Shown in pieces: positions 10,094 through 20,667 of a stretch of 64,000 nucleotides of DNA. Numbering within the stretch: the first letter of the stretch is position 1; each line of letters starts with the position of its first letter. The notes under the pieces are model-generated. The model saw only the letters and a list, made by a program, of their open reading frames with translations, did no database searches and had not been told where the DNA came from. The DNA is taken from assembly GCF_023544715.1 (NCBI RefSeq), contig NZ_JAMJEZ010000010.1, positions 41,337-105,336 on the forward strand, written 5' to 3'. This DNA comes from Pseudomonas eutrophicaquae (GTDB lineage: Bacteria; Pseudomonadota; Gammaproteobacteria; Pseudomonadales; Pseudomonadaceae). Position numbers and translations under genes: made by a program.

Positions 10094-10837
10094 ATGCACA
10101 GCACCGCCAGCACCGCGCCGGAAGGCGAAAAGATCCTGATCGTCGATGACGATGTCCGCCTGCGTCGTCTGCTTGAGCGCTTTCTCGACGAGGAAGGCTA
10201 CCGGGTGCGCACGGTGGAGAACGTCGAGCAGATGGACCGCCTGCTGGCCCGCGAGCTGTTCAATCTGGTGGTGCTGGACCTGATGATGCCCGGCGAGGAC
10301 GGCCTGTCGGCCTGCCAGCGCCTGCGCGAGGGCAATAATCAGGTGCCGATCATCATGCTGACCGCCAAGGGCGATGAGCACAGCCGCATTCAGGGCCTTG
10401 AGGTCGGTGCCGACGATTACCTGGCCAAGCCCTTCAACCCGCGTGAGCTCTTGGCGCGGATCAAGGCGGTGCTGCGCCGCCAGCAACCGGTGGTGCCGGG
10501 GGCGCCGGGCAGCGAGGAGGAAACGGTCACCTTCGGCGATTACGAGCTGAATTTGGGTACCCGCGAGCTCAAGCGCGGCGGCGAGGTACACATGCTGACC
10601 ACCGGCGAGTTCGCCGTGCTCAAGGCGCTGGTCCAGCACGCCCGCGAGCCGCTGACCCGTGACAAGCTGATGAGCTTGGCGCGCGGACGCGAGTGGGATG
10701 CGCTGGAGCGCTCGATCGATGTGCAGATCTCCCGCCTGCGCCGGCTGATCGAGCCGGACCCGTCCAAGCCGCGCTACATCCAGACGGTATGGGGCGTCGG
10801 CTATGTGTTCGTCCCGGATGGCAGTGCCCGCAAGTGA
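10094..10837 (+). CDS. amgR: Response regulator AmgR (OmpR family)
   Basis: 247 residues: receiver domain with acidic pocket DDD at 18-20, phospho-acceptor Asp62 in LDLMMPGEDG and the conserved KPF, then a winged-helix output domain ending in IQTVWGVGYVF. This is the OmpR ortholog; in Pseudomonas the pair is called AmgRS and controls envelope-stress responses and intrinsic aminoglycoside tolerance. The following gene starts inside its stop codon. The 88-base leader holds CATAAT at 10064-10069, a possible -10 box without a clear -35, and a short inverted repeat (TGGCCC/GGGCCA). Confidence 0.92.
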   Translation: MHSTASTAPEGEKILIVDDDVRLRRLLERFLDEEGYRVRTVENVEQMDRLLARELFNLVVLDLMMPGEDGLSACQRLREGNNQVPIIMLTAKGDEHSRIQGLEVGADDYLAKPFNPRELLARIKAVLRRQQPVVPGAPGSEEETVTFGDYELNLGTRELKRGGEVHMLTTGEFAVLKALVQHAREPLTRDKLMSLARGREWDALERSIDVQISRLRRLIEPDPSKPRYIQTVWGVGYVFVPDGSARK

Positions 10838-12147
10838 AGACCCCGGCCTGGTTCCCGCAGAGCGTGTTCGCCCGCACGCTCTGGCTGGTGTTGATGGTGG
10901 TGCTGTTCTCCAAGGTGCTGACCCTGGTCTACCTGCTGATGAACGAGGACATGCTGGTCGATCGACAGTACAGCCACGGCACCGCCCTGACCCTGCGCGC
11001 CTACTGGGCGGCGCCGCCGGAGTCGCGCCCGGCGATTGCCCAGGCCACCGGCCTGCGTCAGCTGGGGGCCGAGCAGGTGCCGGCGGGTGAGCATCACTGG
11101 CCCTACACTGAAGTTTTCGAGGCGCAGATGCGTCAGGAGCTCGGCGAGGATACTGAGCTGCGCATGCGCGCCGCCCGCACGCCGCGCCTCTGGGTGCTGG
11201 CGCCCGCGCTCGGCCCGGACTGGGTCGAGGTGCCGCTGTATCCCAACCCCCTCAAGGTGCAGCGCATCGGCAGTGTGCTGGGCTGGTTCCTGGCCATCGG
11301 CCTGCTGTCGACTGCGGCGGCGTGGATCTTCGTGCGGCTGCTGAGCCTGCCGCTCAAGCGGCTGGTGTTTGCCGCCCGGCAGATCGGGCGCGGGCGCAGC
11401 GTGCGGCTGCCGGTCGGTGATACGCCGAGCGAAATGGCCGAGCTGTACCGCGCCTTCAACCAGATGGCCGAGGATGTCGAACAGGCCGCCCGTGAGCGCG
11501 AGCTGATGCTGGCCGGGGTTTCCCACGATCTGCGTACCCCACTGACCCGCCTGCGCCTGTCGCTGGAGCTGCTGGACAGCGACAACGAGCTGACCGAGGA
11601 CATGGTCCGCGACATCGAGGACATGGACGCGATTCTCGACCAGTTCCTGGCCTTTATCCGCGACGGGCGCGACGAGCCGCTGGAAACCCTCGACCTCAAT
11701 GAGCTGGTCCGCGAAGTGGCCGCGCCGCTCAATCAGAGCGAAGAGCGGGTGCGGCTGTGCCTGGAAGCGCTGCCGGCGATTCCGCTGCGCCGGGTGTCGT
11801 TCAAGCGCCTGTTGGCCAACCTGATGGAGAACGCCCTGCGCCACGGTGGCAGTGGCGTGGAGGTCAGTTCCAGCCTTTGCGGCGGCACGGCCTCGCCCTA
11901 TGTGGTGCTGAGCGTGCTGGATCGCGGGCCGGGCATTGATCCGGCCGATCTGGAAAACATCTTCAACCCGTTCATCCGCGCTGATCGGGCGCGCAGCAGC
12001 AAGGGCACTGGCCTTGGGCTGGCGATCGTCAAGCGCATCGCCGCCCAGCATGGCGGTAGCGTCGAGCTGCGCAACCGCGCCGGTGGTGGCGTGGAGGCGC
12101 GGGTGCGTCTGCCGCTGGGCCTGCTGCTGCCGCGCGAGGCGACATGA
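10834..12147 (+). CDS. amgS: Sensor histidine kinase AmgS (EnvZ type)
   Basis: 437 residues from a GTG start that overlaps the amgR stop (GTGA). There is a membrane helix around residues 14-36, a periplasmic loop of about 110 residues, a second helix around 147-170 and a HAMP linker. The H-box has His231 in GVSHDLRTPLTR, followed by an ATPase domain with the N-box (NLMENALRH), DRGPGI and GTGLGLAIV. It is the kinase/phosphatase partner of AmgR in the inner membrane. It ends 9 bases from the convergent rimK gene; I see no space for the LD-carboxypeptidase gene that I recall between envZ and rimK in P. aeruginosa. Confidence 0.92.
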   Translation: MKTPAWFPQSVFARTLWLVLMVVLFSKVLTLVYLLMNEDMLVDRQYSHGTALTLRAYWAAPPESRPAIAQATGLRQLGAEQVPAGEHHWPYTEVFEAQMRQELGEDTELRMRAARTPRLWVLAPALGPDWVEVPLYPNPLKVQRIGSVLGWFLAIGLLSTAAAWIFVRLLSLPLKRLVFAARQIGRGRSVRLPVGDTPSEMAELYRAFNQMAEDVEQAARERELMLAGVSHDLRTPLTRLRLSLELLDSDNELTEDMVRDIEDMDAILDQFLAFIRDGRDEPLETLDLNELVREVAAPLNQSEERVRLCLEALPAIPLRRVSFKRLLANLMENALRHGGSGVEVSSSLCGGTASPYVVLSVLDRGPGIDPADLENIFNPFIRADRARSSKGTGLGLAIVKRIAAQHGGSVELRNRAGGGVEARVRLPLGLLLPREAT

Positions 12148-12156
12148 CCCGCCGCC

Positions 12157-13062
12157 TCAGCCCCGGCCTTTGGTACGGGTCTGGTGCGGGCGGGCGTGTT
12201 CTTCGATGTGCTGGATGATGATGTCGGCGACATCCTGCCCGGTGGTGGTCTCGATGCCCTCAAGGCCGGGGGAGGAGTTGACCTCCATCACCAGCGGGCC
12301 GTGATTGGAGCGCAGGATATCGACCCCGGCAACGCCCAGCCCCATCGCCTTGGCGGCGCGCAGCGCGGTCATGCGCTCCTCGGGGGTGATCTTGATCAGG
12401 CTGGCACTGCCTCCGCGGTGCAGGTTGGAGCGGAACTCGCCGGGCTTGGCCTGGCGCTTCATCGAGGCGATCACCTTGTTGCCGACCACAAAGCAGCGGA
12501 TGTCGGCGCCGCCAGCCTCCTTGATGTATTCCTGAACCATGATGTTCTGCTTGAGGCCCATGAATGCCTCGATCACCGACTCGGCAGCCTTGTGTGTCTC
12601 GCAGAGCACCACGCCGATGCCCTGGGTGCCCTCCAGCACCTTGATCACCAGCGGCGCGCCGCCGACCATGTCGATCAGGTCGGGGATGTCGTCCGGCGAG
12701 TGGGCGAAGCCGGTCACCGGCAGGCCGATGCCCTTGCGCGACAAGAGCTGCAGCGAGCGCAGCTTGTCCCGCGAGCGGCTGATCGCCACCGACTCGTTGA
12801 GCGGGAACACGCCCATCATCTCGAACTGGCGCAGCACCGCGCAGCCGTAGAAGGTCACCGAGGCGCCGATGCGCGGGATCACCGCGTCGAAGCCCTCCAG
12901 CGCCTGGCCACGGTAGTGGATCTGCGGCTTGTGGCTGGCGATGTTCATGTAGGCGCGCAGGGTGTCGATCACCTGCATCTCGTGCCCGCGGGCGCGACCC
13001 GCCTCGACCAGGCGGCGGGTGGAATACAGGCGCGGGTTGCGCGACAGCACGGCGATCTTCAT
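12157..13062 (-). CDS. rimK: Ribosomal protein S6 glutamate ligase RimK
   Basis: 301-residue ATP-grasp ligase that adds glutamate residues to the C-terminus of ribosomal protein S6. Typical segments are present: [14 protein letters not shown] at the start, [14 protein letters not shown] in the nucleotide-binding region, DIRCFVVG, and the metal-binding [11 protein letters not shown] near the end. It overlaps the rimB stop by 4 bases (ATGA). In P. fluorescens the RimABK system links c-di-GMP to ribosome modification; no rimA gene is visible here. It is convergent with amgS. Confidence 0.95.
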   Translation of the reverse strand: MKIAVLSRNPRLYSTRRLVEAGRARGHEMQVIDTLRAYMNIASHKPQIHYRGQALEGFDAVIPRIGASVTFYGCAVLRQFEMMGVFPLNESVAISRSRDKLRSLQLLSRKGIGLPVTGFAHSPDDIPDLIDMVGGAPLVIKVLEGTQGIGVVLCETHKAAESVIEAFMGLKQNIMVQEYIKEAGGADIRCFVVGNKVIASMKRQAKPGEFRSNLHRGGSASLIKITPEERMTALRAAKAMGLGVAGVDILRSNHGPLVMEVNSSPGLEGIETTTGQDVADIIIQHIEEHARPHQTRTKGRG

Positions 13063-13538
13063 CGGACACCTGAGGGGGTTGTGGGCGCAGGCAGCTGGGG
13101 CCGGCCCTGGAGGTAGGAGAGGGAGGGATCGACCTGCAGATGACCGTCGATCAGGGCACGGGCGCCGATCAGGGCCCGGTAGCGCATCTCGCGGCGGCAG
13201 GTCAGGCTGATTTCCACCGGCCAGCAGCGCGGGCCGAGCACCATCGGGGTGCAAATTACGTAGCGGCGTTGCAGCTGTCCAGTGGCGCTGCGGATGTCGC
13301 GAAGGCCCACCAGCGGTGCCTCGCAGGTCTGCGTCCTTGGCCGGCGACGGCTGCCGGTGTAGGCGGTGAAGCGCAGCCAGGCCTGCCCCTCGCGCTCGAA
13401 GGGCTGGAAGTCGCTGGCATGCAGCGTCGCCGTGTGGGCGCCGGTATCGATCTTGGCGCGCAGCGCGGTGATGCCCAGCGCTGGCAGGGCGATCCATTCG
13501 ATGAGGCCGACCAGGGCCGGTTGGGCGAAACGCTGCAC
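13059..13538 (-). CDS. rimB: RimB-like putative ATP-dependent zinc protease (retropepsin-like fold)
   Basis: About 159 residues from a GTG start. The retropepsin-like signature [14 protein letters not shown] (Asp31-Thr32-Gly33) is the hallmark of the family annotated as ATP-dependent zinc protease (RimB/YhjX-type, cluster COG4067). It is coupled to rimK by an ATGA overlap, matching the rimB-rimK pair of other pseudomonads, where RimB is reported to counteract or modulate S6 glutamylation. The frame is open further upstream to an ATG at 13592, but those residues look non-homologous; no strong ribosome-binding site distinguishes the two starts. Confidence 0.8.
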   Translation of the reverse strand: MQRFAQPALVGLIEWIALPALGITALRAKIDTGAHTATLHASDFQPFEREGQAWLRFTAYTGSRRRPRTQTCEAPLVGLRDIRSATGQLQRRYVICTPMVLGPRCWPVEISLTCRREMRYRALIGARALIDGHLQVDPSLSYLQGRPQLPAPTTPSGVR

Positions 13539-13659
13539 GTCAGAAGTTCCGAAAAAGCGGGCGCATCCGCTGGCTGCCCGGTATGCCAGCATAATATGAC
13601 ACGCATTCGATGGCCGGTACGCCGGGGTATCGGCCCACCACACAGGACGCAGAACAGGC

Positions 13660-14067
13660 ATGGGCAGACAGACAGAAGCAGCAGATGAGCGCGAGCGGAT
13701 CCGCCTGGACAAGTGGTTGTGGGCGGCACGGTTCTTCAAGACCCGCGCGCTGGCCCGCGAGGCGATCGACAGTGGCAAGGTGCATTGTCGGGGCGAACGC
13801 TGCAAACCCTCGCGTGAACCCAAAGTGGGGGATGAGCTGCAGATCCGCTGCGGCTTTGATGAGCGGGTGGTGATCGTGCAGGCGCTGTCTGCGGTGCGCC
13901 GCGGCGCGTCGGAGGCGCAGCAACTCTACACGGAAACGCCCGACAGTCTGGCGCGGCGCGAGCAAGCCGCCGAGCTGCGCCGCGCCGGCGCGCTGGGGCT
14001 GCAGACCGACGGGCGGCCGAACAAGAAGCAGCGCCGGCAGATCCATCAGTTCCGCGACGGACATTGA
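13660..14067 (+). CDS. hslR: Ribosome-associated heat-shock protein Hsp15
   Basis: 135 residues with an N-terminal S4 RNA-binding domain (RLDKWLWAARFFKTRALA... around residues 15-75) and a basic C-terminus (NKKQRRQIHQFRDGH). Hsp15 binds 50S subunits that carry a stalled peptidyl-tRNA after heat stress and helps recycle them. It is divergent from rimB across a 121-base gap that contains AT-rich promoter-like sequence (CATAATATGAC at 13590-13600) and sits just upstream of hslO, as in other pseudomonads. Confidence 0.93.
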   Translation: MGRQTEAADERERIRLDKWLWAARFFKTRALAREAIDSGKVHCRGERCKPSREPKVGDELQIRCGFDERVVIVQALSAVRRGASEAQQLYTETPDSLARREQAAELRRAGALGLQTDGRPNKKQRRQIHQFRDGH

Positions 14068-14184
14068 GTGGCGCCCGATAGAGCGCCTCTTGTCATCCGA
14101 TAGGTGCGCGAGTCTTGGTCGCGCCTGCATTTATGCCTAGAATCGCGACCTTTATGGTCCCCATGGGCTTTTGAGCGAGCAGGC

Positions 14185-15072
14185 ATGTCCGATTTCACCC
14201 AGCGCTTCCTTTTCGATGACAACGACGTGCGTGGCGAGATGGTCGAACTCGACCGCAGCTATGCCGAGGTGCTGGCCAAGCACGCCTACCCGGAGCCGGT
14301 TGCCCGCCTGCTGGGCGAGATGCTGGCCGCGGCGGCGCTCTTGGGGGACATCCTCAAGTTCGACGGCCTGCTGGTGCTGCAGGCGCGCTCCTCGGGCGCG
14401 GTGCCGCTGCTGATGGTGGAGATTTCCAGCGAGCGCGAGGTGCGTGGCATCGCCCGCTATGAAGCCGAGCAGATCGCCGCCGATGCGGGCCTGCGTGAGC
14501 TGATGCCCGAAGGCGTGCTGGCGATGACCATCGATCCGCGCGAAGGGCAGCGCTATCAGGGGATCGTCAGCCTGGATGGCGACAGCCTCTCGGCCTGCTT
14601 CTCCGAATACTTTGCCCTCTCCCAGCAGCTGCCCAGCCGCTTCTGGCTGCGCGCCGACAGCCGGCGCGCCCGTGGCCTGCTCTTGCAGCAACTGCCCGCT
14701 GACCGGTTGACCGACAGCGAGGCGCGCAGCGCCAGCTGGGAGCATCTGGTCACCCTGGCCGATACCCTGAGCACCGAGGAGCTGCTGGCGCTGGATAACC
14801 AGACCCTGCTGCACCGCCTCTACCATCAGGAGGAGCTGCGCCTGTTCGAGCCCCAGCCGCTGCGCTTTGCCTGCAGCTGCTCGCGGGAACGCTCGGCCGG
14901 GGCGCTGGTCAGTCTGGGCGAGGCGGATGCGCTGGCACTCCTGGAGGAGCGCGGCGGTAAGGTGGAAATCGACTGCCAGTTCTGCAATGCGCGTTACCAA
15001 TTCGATGCAGCGGACGTCACCCAATTGTTCGCCGGTGGTGGCAGCGGCGCGCCGTCACCGACCCGGCACTGA
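14185..15072 (+). CDS. hslO: Redox-regulated chaperone Hsp33
   Basis: 295 residues. The redox switch is intact: Cys230-x-Cys232 and Cys264-x-x-Cys267 (CSC and CQFC) form the zinc centre that opens on oxidation and activates holdase activity. The N-terminal part ([16 protein letters not shown]) is typical of the family. The ATG at 14185 is used; an in-frame frame extension upstream to 14104 lacks similarity. It lies in the same direction as hslR with a 117-base gap, so it may have its own promoter. Confidence 0.95.
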   Translation: MSDFTQRFLFDDNDVRGEMVELDRSYAEVLAKHAYPEPVARLLGEMLAAAALLGDILKFDGLLVLQARSSGAVPLLMVEISSEREVRGIARYEAEQIAADAGLRELMPEGVLAMTIDPREGQRYQGIVSLDGDSLSACFSEYFALSQQLPSRFWLRADSRRARGLLLQQLPADRLTDSEARSASWEHLVTLADTLSTEELLALDNQTLLHRLYHQEELRLFEPQPLRFACSCSRERSAGALVSLGEADALALLEERGGKVEIDCQFCNARYQFDAADVTQLFAGGGSGAPSPTRH

Positions 15073-15125
15073 TTGCCTGCACCCTTGCGGTGCTTTCTGG
15101 CATAATCGCGCGCACTTTTTCTCGC

Positions 15126-15151
15126 TGTAGTCGGCCTGGCCGCTGGCTACA
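15126..15151. promoter_or_regulatory. Palindromic operator candidate upstream of pckA (RccR-like)
   Basis: TGTAGT at 15126-15131 and GCTACA at 15146-15151 are near-perfect inverted half-sites separated by 14 bases. The same half-sites with the same 14-base spacing occur upstream of glcB (48421-48446). pckA and glcB are both recalled targets of RccR, the KDPG-responsive RpiR-family regulator of Pseudomonas, so an RccR operator is inferred. A CATAAT box at 15101-15106 could be the -10 element, which would place the site just downstream of the start point. Confidence 0.55.
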
Positions 15152-15195
15152 AATCGTATAGATAGAGCACCCGGCCGCGGGCCGACGGGGACCAC

Positions 15196-16740
<1,545 letters not shown>

Positions 16741-16758
16741 GCGAACCGCGCTGTCTGC

Positions 16759-16790
16759 AGAAGCCGCCTTTGGGCGGCTTCTGTCATTCT
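16759..16790 (+). terminator. Rho-independent terminator of pckA
   Basis: Perfect 10-bp stem AGAAGCCGCC (16759-16768) with GGCGGCTTCT (16773-16782), loop TTTG, then a weak T-rich tail (GTCATTCTGTT). It lies 18 bases after the pckA stop and ahead of the nitroreductase ribosome-binding site at 16801. Confidence 0.75.
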
Positions 16791-16811
16791 GTTCCCCGTA
16801 AGGAGAAAGTC

Positions 16812-17414
16812 ATGGATACCCTTGAAGCCCTGCGCAGCCGCCGTGCGGTCAAGCATTACGATGCCAGCCATGTGATGAGCGAGGCTGAGCAGCGCGAGCT
16901 GCTGGAGCTGGCGCTGCTGTCGCCGACCGCCTTCAACCTGCAGCACTGGCGCTTTGTCGTGGTCGAGGAGCCGGCTCTGCGCCGCGAGATTCGCACCCTG
17001 GCCTGGGATCAGGCCCAGGTCACCGATGCCAGCCTGCTGGTGGTGCTGTGCGCTGACCTGGCCAGCTGGCAGAAGCAGGCTGCGCGGGTCTGGGCTGATG
17101 CACCGCAGGCGGCGCGTGATTTCCTCGTGCCGGCCATCGACGCCTACTACCGCGATGCGCCGCAGGTACAGCGTGACGAGGCGATGCGCAGCTGCGGCAT
17201 CGCCGCGCAGAGCCTGATGCTGGCCGCCCGTGGCATGGGTTATGACAGCTGCCCGATGGATGGTTTTGACTTTGACAAGGTGGCCGAGCTGATCAACCTG
17301 CCGAGTGATCACTGCATCAGCCTGATGCTGGCGATCGGCAAGGCGGCGATTCCGGCCCAGCCGCGCATCGGCAAGCTGCCTTTTGATGAGGTGGTGATCC
17401 GCAACCGCTTCTGA
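16812..17414 (+). CDS. Nitroreductase family protein
   Basis: 200 residues, with the nitroreductase fold signature at the N-terminus (LRSRRAVKHYD, then LLSPTAFNLQHWRFVVV) and a C-terminal FMN-contact region (GMGYDSCPMDGFD). Members use FMN and NAD(P)H to reduce nitro-aromatics, quinones or similar compounds; the physiological substrate is unknown here. The start is set by AGGAG at 16801-16805, 6 bases before the ATG. The same gene follows pckA in P. aeruginosa as I recall. Confidence 0.88.
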   Translation: MDTLEALRSRRAVKHYDASHVMSEAEQRELLELALLSPTAFNLQHWRFVVVEEPALRREIRTLAWDQAQVTDASLLVVLCADLASWQKQAARVWADAPQAARDFLVPAIDAYYRDAPQVQRDEAMRSCGIAAQSLMLAARGMGYDSCPMDGFDFDKVAELINLPSDHCISLMLAIGKAAIPAQPRIGKLPFDEVVIRNRF

Positions 17415-17441
17415 GCGGGCCGGTTGCGGTAGCGCCAACAA

Positions 17442-17467
17442 ACAAGGGCACCCGAGGGTGCCCTTGT
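17442..17467. terminator. Bidirectional hairpin between convergent genes
   Basis: ACAAGGGCACCC (17442-17453) and GGGTGCCCTTGT (17456-17467) form an uninterrupted inverted repeat. It sits between the nitroreductase stop and the end of the minus-strand glycine-zipper gene and probably terminates both transcripts; neither side has a long T run. Confidence 0.65.
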
Positions 17468-17480
17468 GGTTTCTGCAGGA

Positions 17481-17903
17481 TCAGTCACGCCAGTAGCGGG
17501 CCCGGCGGTTTTCGCGCCATTCGCGGCGCTGCTCGTCGCGGGTGTTGCGATCGCCAATGTTGTTGCCGACGCCGCTGCCCAGTGCAGCACCGATAGCCGC
17601 ACCGACCAGGCCGCCGGTATTGCCGCCGACCTGGCGACCGACCACCTGACCCCCGGCGCCGCCGAGGCCCCCGCCAATCGCCGCCTCGGTACGGCTGCCC
17701 CGATTGGCACCGACCGCACCGGCGGCCGCGCCGCCGACGCCGGCCCCGATGGTGGCACCGGTACTGCCGCCGATTTGCTGGCCGACCACCGAACCCAGCA
17801 CGCCGCCCAGGGCGCCGGTAATCGCGCTGCGGGTATCACCGTCGGCCATCGCCGGGGCGCTGGACAGGCTCAGGGCCAGCAGGAGCAGGGAAGGGTATTT
17901 CAT
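17481..17903 (-). CDS. Glycine-zipper domain protein, exported
   Basis: 140 residues: signal peptide (MKYPSLLLLALSLSSAPAMA), then a central region of small-residue repeats (GALGGVLGSVVGQQIGG, GAAIGAALGSGVGNNIG) typical of glycine-zipper (YMGG/OmpA-like Gly-zipper) proteins, and a highly charged Arg-rich C-terminus. Such proteins are usually periplasmic or outer-membrane associated and of unknown role. The protein carries no lipobox Cys after the signal peptide. Function not assigned. Confidence 0.8.
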   Translation of the reverse strand: MKYPSLLLLALSLSSAPAMADGDTRSAITGALGGVLGSVVGQQIGGSTGATIGAGVGGAAAGAVGANRGSRTEAAIGGGLGGAGGQVVGRQVGGNTGGLVGAAIGAALGSGVGNNIGDRNTRDEQRREWRENRRARYWRD

Positions 17904-17988
17904 GACAGGTCACTCCGTGGTCATCAAGAAAAGCTGCCTGTCATTGACCTGCGGCGCTGCTGGCCGGTTCCATCGGCGGCGAAGGTTT

Positions 17989-18711
17989 TTAATTTTCGCC
18001 GAGGTTCAGCGTCGATGACGACGCTGCTGCGTTCTCGGCCTCGCCGCCCGCCAGGTCTGCCAGCAGCGTGTGGTAATGCTCGATGGCGGCAAACTCCTCA
18101 GTGTTCTTCAGCGGGCCGCGGCTGTCCGGCTGGCGCACGCCGAGCAGGTAGGCGATGCCGTAGTCGCGGGCGCTGCGCAGGATTGGCAGGCTGTCGTCGA
18201 TGAACAGGCTACGCGCCGGATCAAAGCCGAAGTCCTGCTGCAGGGCGAACCAGAACTGCTGATCCTCCTTGGGGAAGCCGTAGTCGTGGGAGCTGATCAG
18301 CCGGTCGAAGTAGGGGGCGAGCTCGATGCGCTCCATCTTCAGCGACAGCGAGTCGCGGTGCGCGTTGGTGATCAGCGCCACGCGCTTGCCGGCGGCGCGC
18401 AGGGCGGCGAGGAAGCGGTCAGCATCCGGGCGCAGGGCAATCAGGTGGGCGATTTCGTCCTTCAAGGCGCGCACCGGCAGGTCTAGTTCGCGGGTCCAGA
18501 AATCCAGGCAGTACCAGCTCAGCTGCCCAGCATGTTGCTGGAACAGCGGCAGCAGTTCGGCCAGTGCGGCATCCAGCGTGATGGCGTGCTTGTCGGCGTA
18601 GCGTTGTGGCAGATGGTGCAGCCAGAACTGGTTGTCAAAGTGCAGATCGAGCAGGGTGCCGTCCATGTCGAGCAGGACGGTATCGATCTGGGACCAGGGC
18701 AGCGTAGGCAT
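17989..18711 (-). CDS. yrfG: HAD-superfamily GMP/IMP nucleotidase (YrfG-like)
   Basis: 240 residues. HAD motif I is VLLDMDGTLLD near the N-terminus, motif II ITNAHRDS mid-protein, and motif IV FIDDSLPI near residue 185. Similar to E. coli YrfG, a 5'-nucleotidase acting on GMP and IMP. It is divergent from nudE across 96 bases that hold the palindrome GTTATGATAAC (18771-18781), which may be part of both promoters. The ATG at 18711 is chosen over a long upstream open extension that has no family similarity. Confidence 0.85.
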   Translation of the reverse strand: MPTLPWSQIDTVLLDMDGTLLDLHFDNQFWLHHLPQRYADKHAITLDAALAELLPLFQQHAGQLSWYCLDFWTRELDLPVRALKDEIAHLIALRPDADRFLAALRAAGKRVALITNAHRDSLSLKMERIELAPYFDRLISSHDYGFPKEDQQFWFALQQDFGFDPARSLFIDDSLPILRSARDYGIAYLLGVRQPDSRGPLKNTEEFAAIEHYHTLLADLAGGEAENAAASSSTLNLGEN

Positions 18712-18807
18712 GGGAGAGGGCTCGCTCTGGGGGCAGCCCACCGGCCGCCGGGCGTCGAAATAAAGGTCCGTTATGATAACGTGTCGGCCATGCTGAGGAG
18801 TCCATCT

Positions 18808-19374
18808 ATGCGCCAGAAACCCGCTGTACTTGCCCGCGCCATCGTTGCCAAGAGCCGTCTGTTTACGGTCGAGGAGCTGCAGTTGCGCTTTGCCAACGGT
18901 GTCGAGCGCACCTACGAGCGGCTGGTCAGTCGCGGCATGGGTTATGGCGCGGTGATGGTGGTGGCGATGGAGGATGCCGAGACGGTGCTGCTGATCGAGG
19001 AGTACTGTGGCGGCACCGACAGTTACGAGCTGTCGCTGCCCAAGGGGCTGGTCGAGCCGGGCGAGGATATCCTTGCCGCTGCCAACCGCGAGTTGCAGGA
19101 GGAGGCCGGTTTTGCCGCCCGCACCCTGGAGCACCTCACCGAGCTGTCGCTGTCGCCGGGCTACATGAATCAGCGGATTCAGGTGGTGCTGGCGCGCGAT
19201 CTGTACCCCTCGTCGCTGCCCGGTGATGAGCCGGAGCCGATCCGGGTCGAGCGCCTGAATCTTCGCGAGCTGAGCCAGCTGGCGCTGAGCGACAACTTTA
19301 CCGAGGGGCGTGCGCTGGCGGCGCTCTATCTGGTGCGCGATCTGCTCAGCCAGCGCGGCGAGTATCAGCCATGA
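18808..19374 (+). CDS. nudE: ADP compounds hydrolase NudE (Nudix)
   Basis: 188 residues with a complete Nudix box (GLVEPGEDILAAANRELQEEAGF pattern: G-x5-E-x7-REL-x-EE-x-G) around residues 80-102. NudE hydrolyses ADP-ribose, Ap3A and NADH-type compounds. GAGGAG at 18795-18800 sets the ATG at 18808; an in-frame ATG at 18790 is less well placed. Its stop overlaps the cysQ start (ATGA), a coupling that fits the conserved nudE-cysQ pair. Confidence 0.92.
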   Translation: MRQKPAVLARAIVAKSRLFTVEELQLRFANGVERTYERLVSRGMGYGAVMVVAMEDAETVLLIEEYCGGTDSYELSLPKGLVEPGEDILAAANRELQEEAGFAARTLEHLTELSLSPGYMNQRIQVVLARDLYPSSLPGDEPEPIRVERLNLRELSQLALSDNFTEGRALAALYLVRDLLSQRGEYQP

Positions 19375-20198
19375 ATACGTTGCCGCATCCGTGGTTGTCC
19401 GCGGTCATTGAGCTGGTGCAGCAGGCGGGCGAGGCGATCCTGCCGTTCTGGCGTGGCGCGCTGGACATCACCCTCAAGGCTGATGCTTCGCCGGTGACCG
19501 CCGCCGATCTGGCCGCCCATCGTCTGCTGGCCAGCGGCCTGGCCCGGCTGGCGCCCGAGGTGCATCTCTTGTCCGAGGAGGATTGCGCGATTGGCCAGGC
19601 GGTGCGCGAGCACTGGCAGCGCTGGTGGCTGGTCGATCCGCTGGATGGCACCAAGGAGTTCATCGCCGGGAGCCCGGAGTTCACCGTCAATGTGGCACTG
19701 ATCGAGCACGGGCGGGTGGTGTTCGGTGTGGTCGGTGTGCCGGCGCAGGGCCGGTGCTACTACGGCGGTGCCGGACTCGGTGCGTGGTGCCTTGAGGCGG
19801 GTGCGGTGCGGCCGATCCGCGTGCGTCTGGCGCCGGAGGAAGCCTTTACCGTGGTGGCCAGCCGGCGCCACAGCAGCCCCGCTCAGGAGCGCCTGCTCGG
19901 CGGGCTGGCCGAGCGTTTTGGCGATCTGCAGCTCAGCAGTGTCGGCAGCTCGCTGAAATTCTGCCTGCTGGCGGAAGGCCAGGCCGACTGCTATCCGCGG
20001 CTGGCACTCACCTCGCAGTGGGACACCGCCGCGGCGCAAGGCGTGCTGGAGGGCGCGGGAGGCGAGGTGCTGGATCTGGCCGGGCAACCGCTGTGCTATC
20101 CGCCGCTTGGCGATCACCTCAATCCGCATTTTCTTGCCTTGCCCAGCGCCTGTGCCTGGCGAGGCGCGCTGCTGCAACTGGCGCGCGCCCTCGACTGA
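19371..20198 (+). CDS. cysQ: 3'(2'),5'-bisphosphate nucleotidase CysQ
   Basis: 275 residues of the inositol-monophosphatase superfamily. It holds the metal-binding motifs LLSEED (near residue 65) and WLVDPLDGTKEF (near 86-97), and the C-terminal QWDTAAAQGVLEGAGG. CysQ degrades 3'-phosphoadenosine 5'-phosphate formed in sulfate assimilation. Translationally coupled to nudE, both acting on nucleotide by-products. Confidence 0.94.
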   Translation: MNTLPHPWLSAVIELVQQAGEAILPFWRGALDITLKADASPVTAADLAAHRLLASGLARLAPEVHLLSEEDCAIGQAVREHWQRWWLVDPLDGTKEFIAGSPEFTVNVALIEHGRVVFGVVGVPAQGRCYYGGAGLGAWCLEAGAVRPIRVRLAPEEAFTVVASRRHSSPAQERLLGGLAERFGDLQLSSVGSSLKFCLLAEGQADCYPRLALTSQWDTAAAQGVLEGAGGEVLDLAGQPLCYPPLGDHLNPHFLALPSACAWRGALLQLARALD

Positions 20199-20199
20199 T

Positions 20200-20667
20200 T
20201 CAGGCCGGCGTGCCCTGACGCTGCAGCACGTATTCGCCGCGCAAGGTCACCGCCACGGCGCCCTCGGCATCGACGATGCGGCTGTCCAGATACAGGCGCG
20301 CCAGACCACGGCGCCGGTACAGCGCCTCAAAGCGCCGCCATTCATCCTCGGGCGGCGCGGCGCAAACCGCCTGCGCATCGGCGATGACCGGCAGCGGGTA
20401 GTCGATCTGCCCGCCCTTGATGACGATCACCCCATCCTCGATGCCCGCCTCGCGCAGGCGCAGTGTCAGCCAGCCCCAGCCGGCCAGCACCACGCTGCTG
20501 TACAGGCTGCCGCCGAACATGCTGCCGGTGTGGTTGATGTTCGGGGCCAGCGGCACGCTCAGGCGCAGTTCGTGGTCCTGCCAGCCGAGCACCTTGAGCC
20601 CCATGGCGCGGGTCAGCGGGATGGCGTCATGCAGGAGGGTTTCGAGCGGGCGATGGTCGCAGGTCAC
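20200..20667 (-). CDS. Putative thioesterase (YiiD C-terminal type, hotdog fold)
   Basis: 155 residues. The segment NINHTGSMFGGSLYSSVVLAGWGWL is the diagnostic part of the YiiD_C/thioesterase_put family, a hotdog-fold group with predicted acyl-CoA thioesterase activity. It is convergent with cysQ, the two stops being one base apart. Substrate unknown. Confidence 0.8.
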   Translation of the reverse strand: MTCDHRPLETLLHDAIPLTRAMGLKVLGWQDHELRLSVPLAPNINHTGSMFGGSLYSSVVLAGWGWLTLRLREAGIEDGVIVIKGGQIDYPLPVIADAQAVCAAPPEDEWRRFEALYRRRGLARLYLDSRIVDAEGAVAVTLRGEYVLQRQGTPA

